The notes: a model not told the origin generated them from the sequence alone. A stretch of 64,000 nt of DNA from Pseudoalteromonas rubra (GCF_005887095.1 NZ_PNCI01000019.1:62001-126000), one strand, 5' to 3'. Shown: positions 9,899-20,375, counted from the first letter of the stretch. Made by a program: numbers and translations.

Positions 9899-12565
9899 AT
9901 GAAAAAGGGGATTACACTTACTGCACTTGCAGTCTCAACAGTACTTTCAGGTAGTTTACAGGTCGCTATGGCGGAAGAGGGTGAAGTTGAACGCATTGAG
10001 GTGACGGGGTCGCATATTAAACGTTCAGACATGGAAGGGCCCTCACCGGTTCAAACTATATCAGCATCTGACTTGGCAGCGACGGGATCAACTGATCTGA
10101 TAGGCGCTTTACAAAAGCTACCGGTTGCTGGCACGGGTACTTTTAGTACTCAGGGCAACTCCAGTGATGACACCGCCAATGGGGGGTCTAGCGTCGCGTT
10201 ACGTGGCCTTGGTGCATCATCGACTCTGGTATTGATCAATGGACGCCGGGTGGCTGTTAGCCCGTTTGCAAAAGACATTGAAACGTCCTTCGTTGACTTA
10301 AACACCATTCCTGTTTCTGCGGTTAAGCGCATTGATGTACTTAAAGATGGTGCATCGGCTACCTATGGTTCGGATGCGGTGGCTGGTGTTATTAACATTA
10401 TTTTACGAAATGACATCGATGGCTTTGAAGTCGCGGCTAAAGTCTCTGATACCGCCGATGGTGGTGGTGAAGAGCAAAACTTTACTTTACTGTGGGGTAA
10501 CTCTACCAGCAAAGGACATCACAACTTTACGCTTGATTACTTCAAACGTGGCGATGTGTTCTACGCGGATCGGGATTATACCGCAACGGCTGATCAACGT
10601 TTTCGTGGCGGCAATAATTCGCTGAGTTCATCTGGTTTTCCAGGCAGTGTTGAAGTAGAGCGTGCGTCACTGAGTGACGAACAATGGGCCCGCTTACCTG
10701 TTGTCCGTGTAGAGGATGACGGCACTCAGGTTCGTCAAACCCTGTTCGCTGACGTTTGGGGTAATGATGTCTGCCCGGCGGAGATGATAATCGGGGATGT
10801 ATGTCGTTATGACTATGCGCCACATATGAGCCTGGTGCCTTCAACCGAGCGAGTGACTTTTAACTACAATGGTGTCCAGGAGATCATGGACGGTGTTGAA
10901 GGCTTTGCAGAGTTTTCGGCGCAGCATGCCTCGACCTTCATTCAGGGTGCTGCCAGTCCAAGCTTTACTGAATTAACCATGGCGGGTGATAACCCGAACC
11001 ATCCTTTGGCCAATCAGCCTGATCACTTCCTGCATGGTGTAGATATCTCAATGCGCCGTCGTACCGTTGATATCGGTAACCGTAAAAAAGACGTTGATTC
11101 AGAATACTATCGCGCCGTGATGGGGATGCGTGGTCAGTGGCAGGATTGGGAGTGGGAGTTTGCATACTCTGCCATTCGCTCCAGTGCTGTTGAAAAAGGC
11201 TTTGATGGCTTCCCGAATAAACGCCTTGCTCAACAAGCCATTGATGAAGGTCGCTGGAACCCATTTGAGCCCAGCACTAATACACAGGAAGGGTTGGATT
11301 TCTTTGAAACGACGACCACCCGATATGGTTCTTCGACCATGCAATCACTGGATGGCACCATTTCCGGTGAACTATTTGAATTTGGGGATGGTTATGTCTC
11401 TGCGGCGTTTGGTTTTGAGCACCGCTATGAAAAAATTGAAGATAATCCGGATAGCCAGTACCTTCGGGGTGAAATTTTTGGTACCGAAGCGACACAAGCC
11501 AATGGTGATCGGGACAATACCGCGGTCTTTGCGGAATTCAGTGCTCCATTACTGGATAACCTTGAACTTCAGTTAGCACTGCGCCATGAGGATTACAGTG
11601 ATTTTGGTAATACCACAGATCCTAAAATCGCCTTTCGCTGGACTCCTTTAGAGTCTGTTGTGGTGCGTGGTTCCTGGGGGACAGCATTCCGCGCGCCTTC
11701 GCTCGTTCAGTTACACCTGGGGCGCACCGACGAATCGCCCAGCGTAATTGACAAAGAGCGTTGTAAACAAACTGGCGCTGATGTGGATTGTTCGCCTACC
11801 GAATATACCGCCATCGTTGCAGGTAATAAGCAATTGCAACCGGAAGAGTCGGAGAACTTCAACCTGGGCGTGATCTGGCAGGCGACGGATACCTTTAGCA
11901 TTGGGGTAGACTACTGGAACTATGATCAGGAAGACTTGATCAAGAAAATTGGTGCGCAAAAGCTGGTCGACTGTTGCGGTACCGATCCCAATCTGGTTGT
12001 GCGGGCTCCCAGCCAGGGCAGTACCTTAGGCCGTATTCTGACAATCAATGATACCTTCGTGAACATTGGTGGTCGTGAAACGGACGGTCTGGACTTAGAC
12101 ATCGAATACTTGCTCAACACCTCTGATATGGGTGAGTTCCGCTTTAACTATAATCTCACTTATACACTGAACTTCGAAGAGCAGTCGTTTGAAAGTGATG
12201 ATGACGGAAATACCAGTACTGTAGTTGAAGACCTGAATGGTGAGTACCAGCATCCGAAATACCGCTGGACAGCCGGGGTTGACTGGTCAATGGATGATTT
12301 TGTTGCCAACCTGAGCTTTAACTATGTCGACAAGAACCTGGACCTGGCCGACAGCAACGGGGATAAATATGAAATTGATTCCTGGACGACGGTTGATACC
12401 AGCGTAAGCTATGTCGGCTACGACAAACTAACCGTGACTTTAGGTGCATCAAACCTGTTGAATGAAGAGGCGCCACTGGCTCCGTCTGAATCTATGGGTA
12501 TTGATAATAAGACCCACAGCGCCTTGGGTCGTCAGATGTATCTGAAGTTTGGCTATCAGTTTTAA
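9899..12565 (+). CDS. TonB-dependent outer-membrane receptor
   Basis: A protein of 888 residues with a signal peptide (to about residue 25, ending VAMA), a TonB-box-like segment (EVERIEVTGSHIKRSD), a plug domain (about 40-160: VALRGLGASSTLVLINGRRVA, KDGASATYGSDAVAGVINII) and a long beta-barrel ending in the classic aromatic terminus YLKFGYQF. The ribosome-binding site GAGG is at 9891-9894. This plug type is common in Alteromonadales receptors for sugars, peptides and siderophores, and no partner gene shows which substrate applies. It stands alone, and a strong hairpin follows it. Confidence 0.93.
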   Translation: MKKGITLTALAVSTVLSGSLQVAMAEEGEVERIEVTGSHIKRSDMEGPSPVQTISASDLAATGSTDLIGALQKLPVAGTGTFSTQGNSSDDTANGGSSVALRGLGASSTLVLINGRRVAVSPFAKDIETSFVDLNTIPVSAVKRIDVLKDGASATYGSDAVAGVINIILRNDIDGFEVAAKVSDTADGGGEEQNFTLLWGNSTSKGHHNFTLDYFKRGDVFYADRDYTATADQRFRGGNNSLSSSGFPGSVEVERASLSDEQWARLPVVRVEDDGTQVRQTLFADVWGNDVCPAEMIIGDVCRYDYAPHMSLVPSTERVTFNYNGVQEIMDGVEGFAEFSAQHASTFIQGAASPSFTELTMAGDNPNHPLANQPDHFLHGVDISMRRRTVDIGNRKKDVDSEYYRAVMGMRGQWQDWEWEFAYSAIRSSAVEKGFDGFPNKRLAQQAIDEGRWNPFEPSTNTQEGLDFFETTTTRYGSSTMQSLDGTISGELFEFGDGYVSAAFGFEHRYEKIEDNPDSQYLRGEIFGTEATQANGDRDNTAVFAEFSAPLLDNLELQLALRHEDYSDFGNTTDPKIAFRWTPLESVVVRGSWGTAFRAPSLVQLHLGRTDESPSVIDKERCKQTGADVDCSPTEYTAIVAGNKQLQPEESENFNLGVIWQATDTFSIGVDYWNYDQEDLIKKIGAQKLVDCCGTDPNLVVRAPSQGSTLGRILTINDTFVNIGGRETDGLDLDIEYLLNTSDMGEFRFNYNLTYTLNFEEQSFESDDDGNTSTVVEDLNGEYQHPKYRWTAGVDWSMDDFVANLSFNYVDKNLDLADSNGDKYEIDSWTTVDTSVSYVGYDKLTVTLGASNLLNEEAPLAPSESMGIDNKTHSALGRQMYLKFGYQF

Positions 12566-12632
12566 CGACCCGATATCTAAGCGCAGAAATAATATGTACG
12601 AATATCGTACGGTTATTTAAGCAATGAATAAT

Positions 12633-12665
12633 ACATGTAAAGGCGAGGGACCTGCCTTTACATGT
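12633..12665. terminator. strong hairpin between convergent genes
   Basis: A perfect 12-base stem (ACATGTAAAGGC, 12633-12644, with 12654-12665) encloses nine bases that can extend the pairing (AGG with CCT). It separates the convergent TonB receptor and nar operon. It has no T run, so factor-independent termination is likely but not classic. Confidence 0.6.
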
Positions 12666-12703
12666 GATAATTGAATTTACCTCCAACCCGGGGATTGCAA
12701 GCG

Positions 12704-13483
12704 TCACTGCACCAGCGGGCTGGCACTTACGTTAAAATCAAACCCTTCTATTTTTGCCTTGGAAATTAAACACTCTATATATTGTGCAATGGCTTTGCGC
12801 TCTACTTTTTTATCCAGGTAGTTTTTGATACGTGTTTTGACTGCTTCAAAGGGCAACTGTTTGCCTGCTTGTTTAAAGTCGACAAACACAATGTGAAAGC
12901 CAAAGCGACTTTCCACTGGGTGGTCTATCAACCCTTCATCGGCACTGAACACCTGACGTTCAAATTCACTGACGGTCTGGCCTTTCGAGAGCTGTCCGAG
13001 TTGACCGCCAAGCTTGGCTGACTCGCACTTAGAATATTGCTCGGCCAGTACACTAAACGATTCTCCTTTGGTCAGTGCTTCCAGAATGGACTCTGCGGTT
13101 TCTAAAGCGTTGGCTCTGGCATTTTCATCTTCCACAGGTGCCGGTATTAAAATATGGCGTGCAGCAATTAAAGGGGAAGAACAAAACTTAGCCAGGTTCT
13201 GTTGGTAATAGTGCGCACATTCTTGCTCTGTTGCACAGGGAATGGCCACCTCAGTTTCAATTAGTAAGTTCAGCAGGGCATTTTGCTTTTGTTCCTCACT
13301 GTCAAGCTGCTCGCCTGTTTGCAGATGCAGTCCCAGCTCATCCAGGCGCTGATTGAACAGCTCGCCTATGATCAAGCTTTCTGCTGCGTCTATCATGGCT
13401 GCGCGGTGGTCCTTTGCCGGGTGATACTGCATCTCCTGAAGTATCTGTGCTTCGCTGATTGTTGTTTGGTTGACGGTAATCAT
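12704..13483 (-). CDS. parvulin-type peptidyl-prolyl isomerase of the nar operon
   Basis: 259 residues without a signal peptide, so cytoplasmic. The N-terminal part is helical and NifM-like. The PPIC (rotamase) domain lies at about 105-210: ARHILIPAP, FSVLAEQYSKCESAKLGGQLGQLSKGQTVSEFE and SRFGFHIVFVD are its typical blocks. It is the last gene of narGHJI, 47 bases after narI. Similar isomerases sit in this place in other nar operons and are thought to help nitrate reductase fold or assemble; that role is inferred here. Confidence 0.87.
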   Translation of the reverse strand: MITVNQTTISEAQILQEMQYHPAKDHRAAMIDAAESLIIGELFNQRLDELGLHLQTGEQLDSEEQKQNALLNLLIETEVAIPCATEQECAHYYQQNLAKFCSSPLIAARHILIPAPVEDENARANALETAESILEALTKGESFSVLAEQYSKCESAKLGGQLGQLSKGQTVSEFERQVFSADEGLIDHPVESRFGFHIVFVDFKQAGKQLPFEAVKTRIKNYLDKKVERKAIAQYIECLISKAKIEGFDFNVSASPLVQ

Positions 13484-13530
13484 AATTGACCTCAGCTAAA
13501 GCCCTGGCTGGCAGGGCTTATATTTAGGGG

Positions 13531-14211
13531 TTATTTGCTACGTACGACCTGGTAGTTCCGGGTCAGGTACTGAAGTGGCACACTGGCAATGTGGACCAAC
13601 CGGCTGAACGGGAAGACAACAAACAATGTCATGCCCAAGAATACGTGCAATTTGTAGATCCAATGTACATCAGAGATAGCAGCAGCAGCGGCGGTGCCGT
13701 TAAAGGTCACCATGTTTTGCGCCCAGCTCATCAGCTTCAGCATCTCAGCGCCATCCATATGGCCTGCTGAAACAAAAATCGATAACAGGCCCAGAATGAG
13801 CTGAACATAAAGTAGCAGCAGGATGGCAATGTCCATGGTACTGCTGGTGGCGCGAATACGCGGATTAAACAGGCGGCGTCTGAGCAATATGGTCAGGCCA
13901 TAAAAGCAAATTAACCCAAAAAAGCCACCTAAGCCCATTGCTATCAGCTGTTTTTGACTGGCTTCAATGCCTAACAGGTGCCAGATCTCTGATGGTGTCA
14001 GCAGGCCAACAAAATGACCGAGTAACACCATAATGACGCCAATGTGAAAGGCTCTGCTACCTTGCTTTAATTGTTTGCTTTCCAGCAGCTGACTGGAGCC
14101 TGTTTTCCATGTGAACTGCTCACGGTCATACCGAACTACCGAGCCTATGATAAAAATAGACAGGGCTATGTAGGGATATATCCCAAATAGTAGTGTATTT
14201 AAATAAGTCAT
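13531..14211 (-). CDS. narI: respiratory nitrate reductase gamma subunit NarI
   Basis: Di-heme b membrane subunit that takes electrons from quinol and passes them to NarH. 226 residues, five predicted membrane spans, the usual NarI size. Histidines suited to bind the two hemes are seen in GHFVGLLTP (second span) and in HWIYKLHVFLG and RLVHI near the C-terminus. It starts ten bases after the narJ stop, inside the narGHJI operon. The order G-H-J-I is canonical. Confidence 0.96.
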   Translation of the reverse strand: MTYLNTLLFGIYPYIALSIFIIGSVVRYDREQFTWKTGSSQLLESKQLKQGSRAFHIGVIMVLLGHFVGLLTPSEIWHLLGIEASQKQLIAMGLGGFFGLICFYGLTILLRRRLFNPRIRATSSTMDIAILLLLYVQLILGLLSIFVSAGHMDGAEMLKLMSWAQNMVTFNGTAAAAAISDVHWIYKLHVFLGMTLFVVFPFSRLVHIASVPLQYLTRNYQVVRSK

Positions 14212-14221
14212 AATGTACTCC

Positions 14222-14935
14222 TTAACTGGCCTGCTTGTTAAAGTCAGTCCAGGTCACTGGAACATGTTGATCTTTGCGTTGAGATTCACTGGGACGATTG
14301 ACCGCGCTCGGGCAGCTGTCGGCATCCGGCGCACCAAAGGTGACGGCTTCTTCTTCCCATTCTTTGTCTATGGCCTGCTTAGTATCATCGCGTTTTTCAC
14401 CATTGACCTGGTCGCGCAGTGTGCTCAGGTCAAAGGTGCTTTGTGCGATATCAAGTAACGACACAAACACAATGGCGTATTCGCTGTCGCGTTTTTCCAG
14501 TCGACATTGCAGCAGGGCCAATATGTGTTCTACTTCGCTCAGCCATTGCCGGGCATTGTCCTCGCCTTGGGTTGCCAGAAACTCAAGAAACAAAGGGATG
14601 TAGTCGGGTAGTTCGTTTTGTGCCAGTTCCAGACCGGCTTGCTTGTACTGCCCAATTAAGTCGATCATTGCCTGACCACGGTCACGGCTTTCACCGTGAA
14701 CGTGTTCAAACAGCCAAAGCCCCAATGCACGACCGCGCTCAAACAGGCCATCGTACTCTGCTTGCCATTCCATGACGTCTTTTGCGCATTGTGTTTCGAT
14801 AAAAGCACAGAGCGCCTGACGTGTGTCGGGGCTGATCGAGCTCTCGTTGACAATCGCCAGCAGATCTTCTTTCGCTGCAACAAACTCGGCTGATGGATAG
14901 TCGAGCAAATGGGATAGTACACTTAATACTTGCAT
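14222..14935 (-). CDS. narJ: nitrate reductase assembly chaperone NarJ
   Basis: Cytoplasmic TorD-like chaperone of 237 residues that binds apo-NarG during cofactor insertion and membrane attachment. Family segments are present: LLDYPSAEF near the N-terminus, YDGLFERGRALGLWLFEHVHGESRDRGQAM in the middle, and DYIPLFLEFLA. The acidic C-terminal region is less conserved. It lies five bases after narH and is not part of the mature enzyme. Confidence 0.95.
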   Translation of the reverse strand: MQVLSVLSHLLDYPSAEFVAAKEDLLAIVNESSISPDTRQALCAFIETQCAKDVMEWQAEYDGLFERGRALGLWLFEHVHGESRDRGQAMIDLIGQYKQAGLELAQNELPDYIPLFLEFLATQGEDNARQWLSEVEHILALLQCRLEKRDSEYAIVFVSLLDIAQSTFDLSTLRDQVNGEKRDDTKQAIDKEWEEEAVTFGAPDADSCPSAVNRPSESQRKDQHVPVTWTDFNKQAS

Positions 14936-14940
14936 GGTCT

Positions 14941-16476
14941 TTACTCCGTTATCTCGACAGGGATGATTTGTTTACCGGTTTGTTTTTTACCGCCAAACAG
15001 GTTCACTCCGTTGTTGCCATCACTACAGCCGTTACCAAAGCTGAACCCACAACCACTCTTCATGTCGTACGCATTTTCTGCATAGGATTTGTGGCTGGTT
15101 GGGATCACAAAGCGATCTTCATAGTTGGCAATCGCCATGTAGCGGTACATGTCTTCAACCTGTTCTGGGGTAAGGCCAACCTGTTTCAGTACAGCCAGAT
15201 CTTCCTGTCCCTCAACTTGTTGTGCGCGTTTAAATGCCCGCATAGCAATCATGCGCTCCAGTGCTGTCACAACTGGCTTTTCATCGCCCGCAGTCAGTAA
15301 GTTGGCGAGATAGCGCAGTGGGATCCTCAGTGACTTCAGGTCCGGTATGACGCCCGCCATACCCACATGACCCGCTTCTACCGCTGTCTGAATAGGTGAC
15401 AGGGGCGGGATGTACCACACCATCGGCAAGGTTCTGTATTCCGGGTGCAGGGGCAGGGCAACTTTCCAGTCCATCGCCATTTTGTACACCGGTGACTGGC
15501 ATGCCGCTTCCAGCCAGCTGTCAGGAATGCCTTCTTCTTTGGCTGCTGCAATAACTTCTGGATCATGTGGGTCTAAGAACATACCCAGTTGAGCGGGGTA
15601 CAAGTCTTGCTCGTTGGGCGTATTAGCCACTTCTTCTACTTTATCTGCATCGTAAAGCAGCACGCCCAGATAGCGGATCCGGCCTACACAGGTTTCGGAG
15701 CACACTGTAGGTTGGCCAGCTTCAATACGCGGGAAGCAGAAAATACACTTTTCGGATTTACCGGTTTTCCAGTTGTAGTAGATTTTTTTGTAGGGGCACC
15801 CTGATACGCACATGCGCCAGCCACGACATTTGTCCTGATCAATCAGTACAATGCCATCTTCTTCGCGCTTGTAAATTGCACCAGACGGGCAACTCGCTAC
15901 ACAGGCTGGGTTGATACAGTGTTCACACAGGCGTGGTAAGTACATCATAAAGGTCTTTTCAAACTGACCGTAAATGTCTTTTTGCACCACGTCGTCGAAG
16001 TTTTTGTCTTTCTTACGTTCAGAAAACTCAGTACCCAGGATTTCTTCCCAGTTCGGGCCCCAGTTGATTTTTTCCATACGCTGCCCACTGATCAGTGAGC
16101 GTGGGCGCGCAACGGGCTGATGTTTGCTGTCCGGCGCGTTGTGCAGGTGTTGGTAGTCAAAATCAAACGGTTCGTAATAATCGTCGATCTCGGGCAAGTC
16201 CGGGTTGGCAAAAATATTGGCCAGTAATCGACGTTTGTTACCCTGGCGAGGCTCAAGTGTGCCATTGCTGTTGCGTTTCCAGCCACCGTTCCACTTGCTC
16301 TGGTTTTCCCACTCTTTGGGGTAACCAATACCAGGTTTAGTTTCAACATTGTTAAACCAGGCGTACTCAACGCCTTCGCGGCTGGTCCAGACATTCTTAC
16401 AGGTGATAGAACAGGTATGGCAGCCGATACATTTGTCCAGGTTTAAGACCATGCCTATTTGTGCACGTACTTTCAT
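14941..16476 (-). CDS. narH: respiratory nitrate reductase beta subunit NarH
   Basis: Iron-sulfur subunit (511 residues) that carries electrons from NarI to NarG. All four cluster motifs can be read: CIGCHTCSITCK near the N-terminus, CEHCINPACVASCP, CRGWRMCVSGCP and CIFCFPR..GQPTVCSETC. The Trp that replaces one Cys in CRGWRMC is the normal feature that gives the [3Fe-4S] cluster. It has no signal peptide, in keeping with a cytoplasm-facing enzyme. It lies 14 bases after narG. Confidence 0.98.
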   Translation of the reverse strand: MKVRAQIGMVLNLDKCIGCHTCSITCKNVWTSREGVEYAWFNNVETKPGIGYPKEWENQSKWNGGWKRNSNGTLEPRQGNKRRLLANIFANPDLPEIDDYYEPFDFDYQHLHNAPDSKHQPVARPRSLISGQRMEKINWGPNWEEILGTEFSERKKDKNFDDVVQKDIYGQFEKTFMMYLPRLCEHCINPACVASCPSGAIYKREEDGIVLIDQDKCRGWRMCVSGCPYKKIYYNWKTGKSEKCIFCFPRIEAGQPTVCSETCVGRIRYLGVLLYDADKVEEVANTPNEQDLYPAQLGMFLDPHDPEVIAAAKEEGIPDSWLEAACQSPVYKMAMDWKVALPLHPEYRTLPMVWYIPPLSPIQTAVEAGHVGMAGVIPDLKSLRIPLRYLANLLTAGDEKPVVTALERMIAMRAFKRAQQVEGQEDLAVLKQVGLTPEQVEDMYRYMAIANYEDRFVIPTSHKSYAENAYDMKSGCGFSFGNGCSDGNNGVNLFGGKKQTGKQIIPVEITE

Positions 16477-16490
16477 AATATTATCCTCGG

Positions 16491-19400
16491 CTACTCGTTA
16501 TCTAACCAATCAACTTTGTCCATTTTACGGACAATGACGAACTCATCGCGGTTACAGCCCACAGTGCCGTAATAGTTAAACCCATAGGCTTGCTGCGCAT
16601 AGCCACCTATCATGTGGGTTGGTTTCATGACCGCGCGGGTCACCGAGTTATGGATACCGCCACGGGTACCTGTCACCTCGGAGCCAGGGGTGTTCACAAT
16701 GCGCTCCTGTGCGTGATACATCATACTCATCCCTTCAGGGACACGTTGAGAGACCACCGCACGCGCGGCAATCGCACCGTTGACGTTAAAAACTTCAATC
16801 CAGTCGTTGTCTTTAATACCGCCTTCTTTGGCATCGGTTTCACTGAGCCAGACAATGGGGCCACCACGGCTGAGTGTCAGCATCAACAGGTTGTCAGAGT
16901 AGGTTGAGTGAATGCCCCATTTCTGGTGTGGGGTGATCCAGTTAAGCGTTAACTCTTTATGTCCATTTGGCTTTTTGCCCAGCAAGGGCTGCGTTGTTTT
17001 CAAGTTAATAGGGGGCTTGTACGACACCATGGTTTCACCAAAATCACGCATCCATTGGTGGTCCTGATAAAACTGCTGTCTGCCCGTAACGGTACGCCAG
17101 GGTATCAGCTCATGTACGTTGGTGTAGCCGGCGTTATAAGACACATGCTCATCTTCAAGACCTGACCAGGTCGGCGAGCTGATGATCTTACGCGGTTGCG
17201 CCTGAATATCCCTGAAACGGATTTTTTCCTCTTCTTTGGGGCGTGCCAGGTGCGTGTGGTCTCTGCCCGTAAACTCACCCAGTGCTTCCCAGGCTTTTAC
17301 TGCGACCTGACCATTGGTCTCGGGTGCCAGGCTCAGGATCACTTCAGCGGCATCAATGGCAGTGTCAATTTTAGGGCGTCCTTTGTGTGGCCCTTCCTCT
17401 GTGTGTTTGTAGTTTAGTTCTCCCAGGAACTCGACTTCTTTTTCGGTGTTCCAGTTGATCCCTTTGCCGCCGTTACCCAGCTTGTCCATTAATGGACCTA
17501 ACGAGGTGAAGCGGTTGTAGGTATTCGGGTAGTCCCGCTCGACCGGGATCATGTTAGGCGCTGTTTCGCCCGGAATGAGGTCGCACTCGCCTTTCCACCA
17601 CATTTTCACGCCATCAGGCTGAGCCAATTCCCCTGGGGTGTCGTGCATCAGTGGCATGGTTACCAGGTCGTTTTCAACACCCAGGTGTCCGTCACACAGC
17701 TCAGAAAACTTCTTCGCAATGCCTTTGAAAATATCCCAGTCTGAACGTGACTCCCATACCGGATCGACCGCTTTAGATAGAGGGTGAATAAACGGGTGCA
17801 TGTCCGAAGTATTCATATCATCTTTTTCGTACCAGGTTGCCGTTGGCAGTACGATGTCGGAATACAGGCAGGTCGTTGACATACGGAAATCCAGCGTAAC
17901 CCAAAGGTCTACTTTGCCTTCCGGTGCATCGTCGCGCCATACCACGTCTTCTGGCTTTTTATCACCACTCTCTCCCAGATCTTTACCTTGCAGGCCGTGT
18001 TTAGTGCCCAAGAAGTGACGCAGCATGTATTCATGGCCTTTGCCCGAGGAACCAAGCAGGTTTGAGCGCCAGATAAACATGTTGTGTGGGAAGTTTTGCG
18101 GATTGTCCGGATCTTCACAGGCAAATTTCAAATCACCCGATTTGAGCTGTTGCACTGCGTAGTCTTTTGCAGACATCCCGGCTTTTTCGGCGTCTTTGCA
18201 CAGTTGTAGCGGATTCATACCAAGCTGTGGTGCTGAAGGTAACCATCCCATGCGTTCTGCGCGGGTGTTGTAGTCAAGAATGGAGCCGGTCCAGTTGCTT
18301 TTGTCTGCCAAAGGCGAGAGGACTTCCGTCATTTCCAGTTTTTCGTAACGCCATTGGTCAGAGTGGTTATAGAAGAACGAGGTGCCGTTCATCTGACGTG
18401 GCGGACGCTGCCAGTCCAGACCGAATGCCAGGGGCAACCAGCCGCATTGTGGACGCAGTTTTTCCTGCCCTACATAGTGTGCCCAGCCACCACCGGATTG
18501 ACCTACACAACCACACATCATCAACATATTGATAAGACCACGGTAGTTCATGTCCATGTTGTACCAGTGGTTGAGGGCAGCCCCAACGATGACCATACTG
18601 CGACCGCGCGTTTTGTCTGCGTTGTCTGCAAATTCGCGGGCGACTTGGATCACGTGGTCGGCGTTTACACCGGTGATTTTTTCCTGCCATGCTGGTGTAT
18701 AGGGCACGTCATCGTGTAGTGTCTTCGCAACTGCTGGATCGTCCAGGCCATTGTCTACCCCATAGTGCGCAATCATCAAGTCGAATACGGTGGCAACCAG
18801 TGCTTCGCTACCGTCTTTCAATGTAATGGTTTTAACCGGTACTTTGCGCACTTGTATTTCATCGTGCTCCGTGTGCTGGAAGTAGCCCAGCTCATGCGCC
18901 TGACCACCGAAATAAGGGAACAGCACGGATTCAACTTTGTCTGAGTGCTGTTTCAGGCTCAATGCCAGTTTGACTTCGTTTCCGGTTTTACCATCTCGTT
19001 GTTCAATGTTCCACTTGCCTTTTTCGCCCCAGCGGTATCCGATTGCACCTGTTGGAGAGACCATGGAACCAGACGTTTCATCTATCCCGATGGTTTTCCA
19101 TTTCGGGTTATTGTCCTGTCCCAGGTTGTCTGCCAGATCTGACGCTCTTAAAAATGCCCCCTGAGTGTAGCCTTTGTCGGTTTGATCCAGTACTACAAGC
19201 ATCGGCATATCCGTGTAACGACGAACATAATCCGTGAAATATTCACTGGGTTTATCTATGTGGAATTCTTTTAAGATGACATGGCCGAACGCCATAGCCA
19301 GTGCTGCGTCAGTACCTTGTTTTGGTGCCAGCCACATGTCTGATAATTTTGAACATTCTGAATAGTCAGACGTGATGACAACGGTTTTTGTACCTTTGTA

Positions 19401-20216
19401 ACGAACTTCCGTAAAGAAGTGGGCATCAGGTGTTCTTGTTTGAGGCACGTTTGAGCCCCAGGCAATAATATAGTTGGAGTTGTACCAATCGGCGGATTCA
19501 GGCACATCGGTCTGCTCACCCCAGATCTGTGGCGATGCGGGTGGCAAATCACAATACCAGTCATAGAAGCTGAGACAGTGACCACCGATCAGCGACAGGT
19601 ACCGGGCCCCTGCGGCATAGCTCACCATACTCATCGCCGGAATGGGTGAAAAACCGATGATGCGATCTGGTCCGTATGTTTTTGCCGTGTATACGTTGGA
19701 TGCGGCAATAATTTCGTTTACTTCATCCCATTTAGCACGAACAAAGCCACCTAATCCTCGCTTAGATTTATAGCTTTTGGCTTTTTCGGGGTCAGTAACA
19801 ATGGAGGCCCATGCTTCAACGGGATCAGAGAAGTTCTGTTTCGCGTCTCGCCAAAGCTTTAGCAGAGCTTGACGGACTTTGGGGTATTTTAATCGGTTGG
19901 CGCTATAAATATACCAGGAGTAGCTCGCGCCACGCGGACAGCCCCGAGGTTCGTGATTGGGTAAGTCCGGGCGGGTACGTGGGTAGTCTGTTTGCTGTGT
20001 TTCCCAGGTAACCAGACCGTCTTTAACGTAAATTTTCCAGCTGCACGACCCTGTACAGTTTACCCCGTGCGTTGAACGTACAATTTTATCGTGTTGCCAG
20101 CGGCGGCGGTATCCGTCTTCCCAATCGCGATTTTCGTCGGTGGTAACACCGTGACCGCCAGCAAAGCTTTGCTCGTTGGTCTTGAAAAAGCGCATTTTAT
20201 TTAAGAAATGGCTCAT
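16491..20216 (-). CDS. narG: respiratory nitrate reductase alpha subunit NarG
   Basis: Catalytic Mo-bisMGD subunit of 1241 residues that reduces nitrate to nitrite on the cytoplasmic side. The N-terminus has the vestigial Tat-like segment seen in NarG and the His/Cys motif for the FS0 cluster (HGVNCTGSCSW, with a later CPRG). The molybdenum-ligand Asp lies in YDWYCDLPPASPQ, as in E. coli NarG. The gene is first in narGHJI-ppi. Upstream it shares a regulatory region with the divergent narX, which holds an FNR box at class II distance from a likely -10 and a NarL-type 7-2-7 site. Confidence 0.98.
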   Translation of the reverse strand: MSHFLNKMRFFKTNEQSFAGGHGVTTDENRDWEDGYRRRWQHDKIVRSTHGVNCTGSCSWKIYVKDGLVTWETQQTDYPRTRPDLPNHEPRGCPRGASYSWYIYSANRLKYPKVRQALLKLWRDAKQNFSDPVEAWASIVTDPEKAKSYKSKRGLGGFVRAKWDEVNEIIAASNVYTAKTYGPDRIIGFSPIPAMSMVSYAAGARYLSLIGGHCLSFYDWYCDLPPASPQIWGEQTDVPESADWYNSNYIIAWGSNVPQTRTPDAHFFTEVRYKGTKTVVITSDYSECSKLSDMWLAPKQGTDAALAMAFGHVILKEFHIDKPSEYFTDYVRRYTDMPMLVVLDQTDKGYTQGAFLRASDLADNLGQDNNPKWKTIGIDETSGSMVSPTGAIGYRWGEKGKWNIEQRDGKTGNEVKLALSLKQHSDKVESVLFPYFGGQAHELGYFQHTEHDEIQVRKVPVKTITLKDGSEALVATVFDLMIAHYGVDNGLDDPAVAKTLHDDVPYTPAWQEKITGVNADHVIQVAREFADNADKTRGRSMVIVGAALNHWYNMDMNYRGLINMLMMCGCVGQSGGGWAHYVGQEKLRPQCGWLPLAFGLDWQRPPRQMNGTSFFYNHSDQWRYEKLEMTEVLSPLADKSNWTGSILDYNTRAERMGWLPSAPQLGMNPLQLCKDAEKAGMSAKDYAVQQLKSGDLKFACEDPDNPQNFPHNMFIWRSNLLGSSGKGHEYMLRHFLGTKHGLQGKDLGESGDKKPEDVVWRDDAPEGKVDLWVTLDFRMSTTCLYSDIVLPTATWYEKDDMNTSDMHPFIHPLSKAVDPVWESRSDWDIFKGIAKKFSELCDGHLGVENDLVTMPLMHDTPGELAQPDGVKMWWKGECDLIPGETAPNMIPVERDYPNTYNRFTSLGPLMDKLGNGGKGINWNTEKEVEFLGELNYKHTEEGPHKGRPKIDTAIDAAEVILSLAPETNGQVAVKAWEALGEFTGRDHTHLARPKEEEKIRFRDIQAQPRKIISSPTWSGLEDEHVSYNAGYTNVHELIPWRTVTGRQQFYQDHQWMRDFGETMVSYKPPINLKTTQPLLGKKPNGHKELTLNWITPHQKWGIHSTYSDNLLMLTLSRGGPIVWLSETDAKEGGIKDNDWIEVFNVNGAIAARAVVSQRVPEGMSMMYHAQERIVNTPGSEVTGTRGGIHNSVTRAVMKPTHMIGGYAQQAYGFNYYGTVGCNRDEFVIVRKMDKVDWLDNE

Positions 20217-20297
20217 ATCTTTACTCTCCTATCCTGCTCAATTTATGTGTGCTGCCAGGTGACACATTAATTAGGCAGGCAGCTACATTGCTCATCA

Positions 20298-20338
20298 AAT
20301 ATAGTGGCGTAGCAGTAAAGTAACTTGACGATGATCAA
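20298..20338 (-). promoter_or_regulatory. FNR-type (class II) promoter of narG
   Basis: TTGAC-GATG-ATCAA at 20325-20338 differs by one base from the FNR consensus. On the minus strand TATATT (20303-20298) can be the -10, giving a start near 20291 and placing the box centre at about -41, the class II position. The box is about 115 bases from the narG ATG. Confidence 0.75.
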
Positions 20339-20375
20339 ATTCTCAAGCCCTGTAAACTACTGAAAAATATTGGAA

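Noticed and set aside
11130..11576. A 148-codon open frame inside the TonB-dependent receptor
   Set aside because: Same-strand shifted frame with no start signals, while the receptor frame is intact from signal peptide to terminal Phe.
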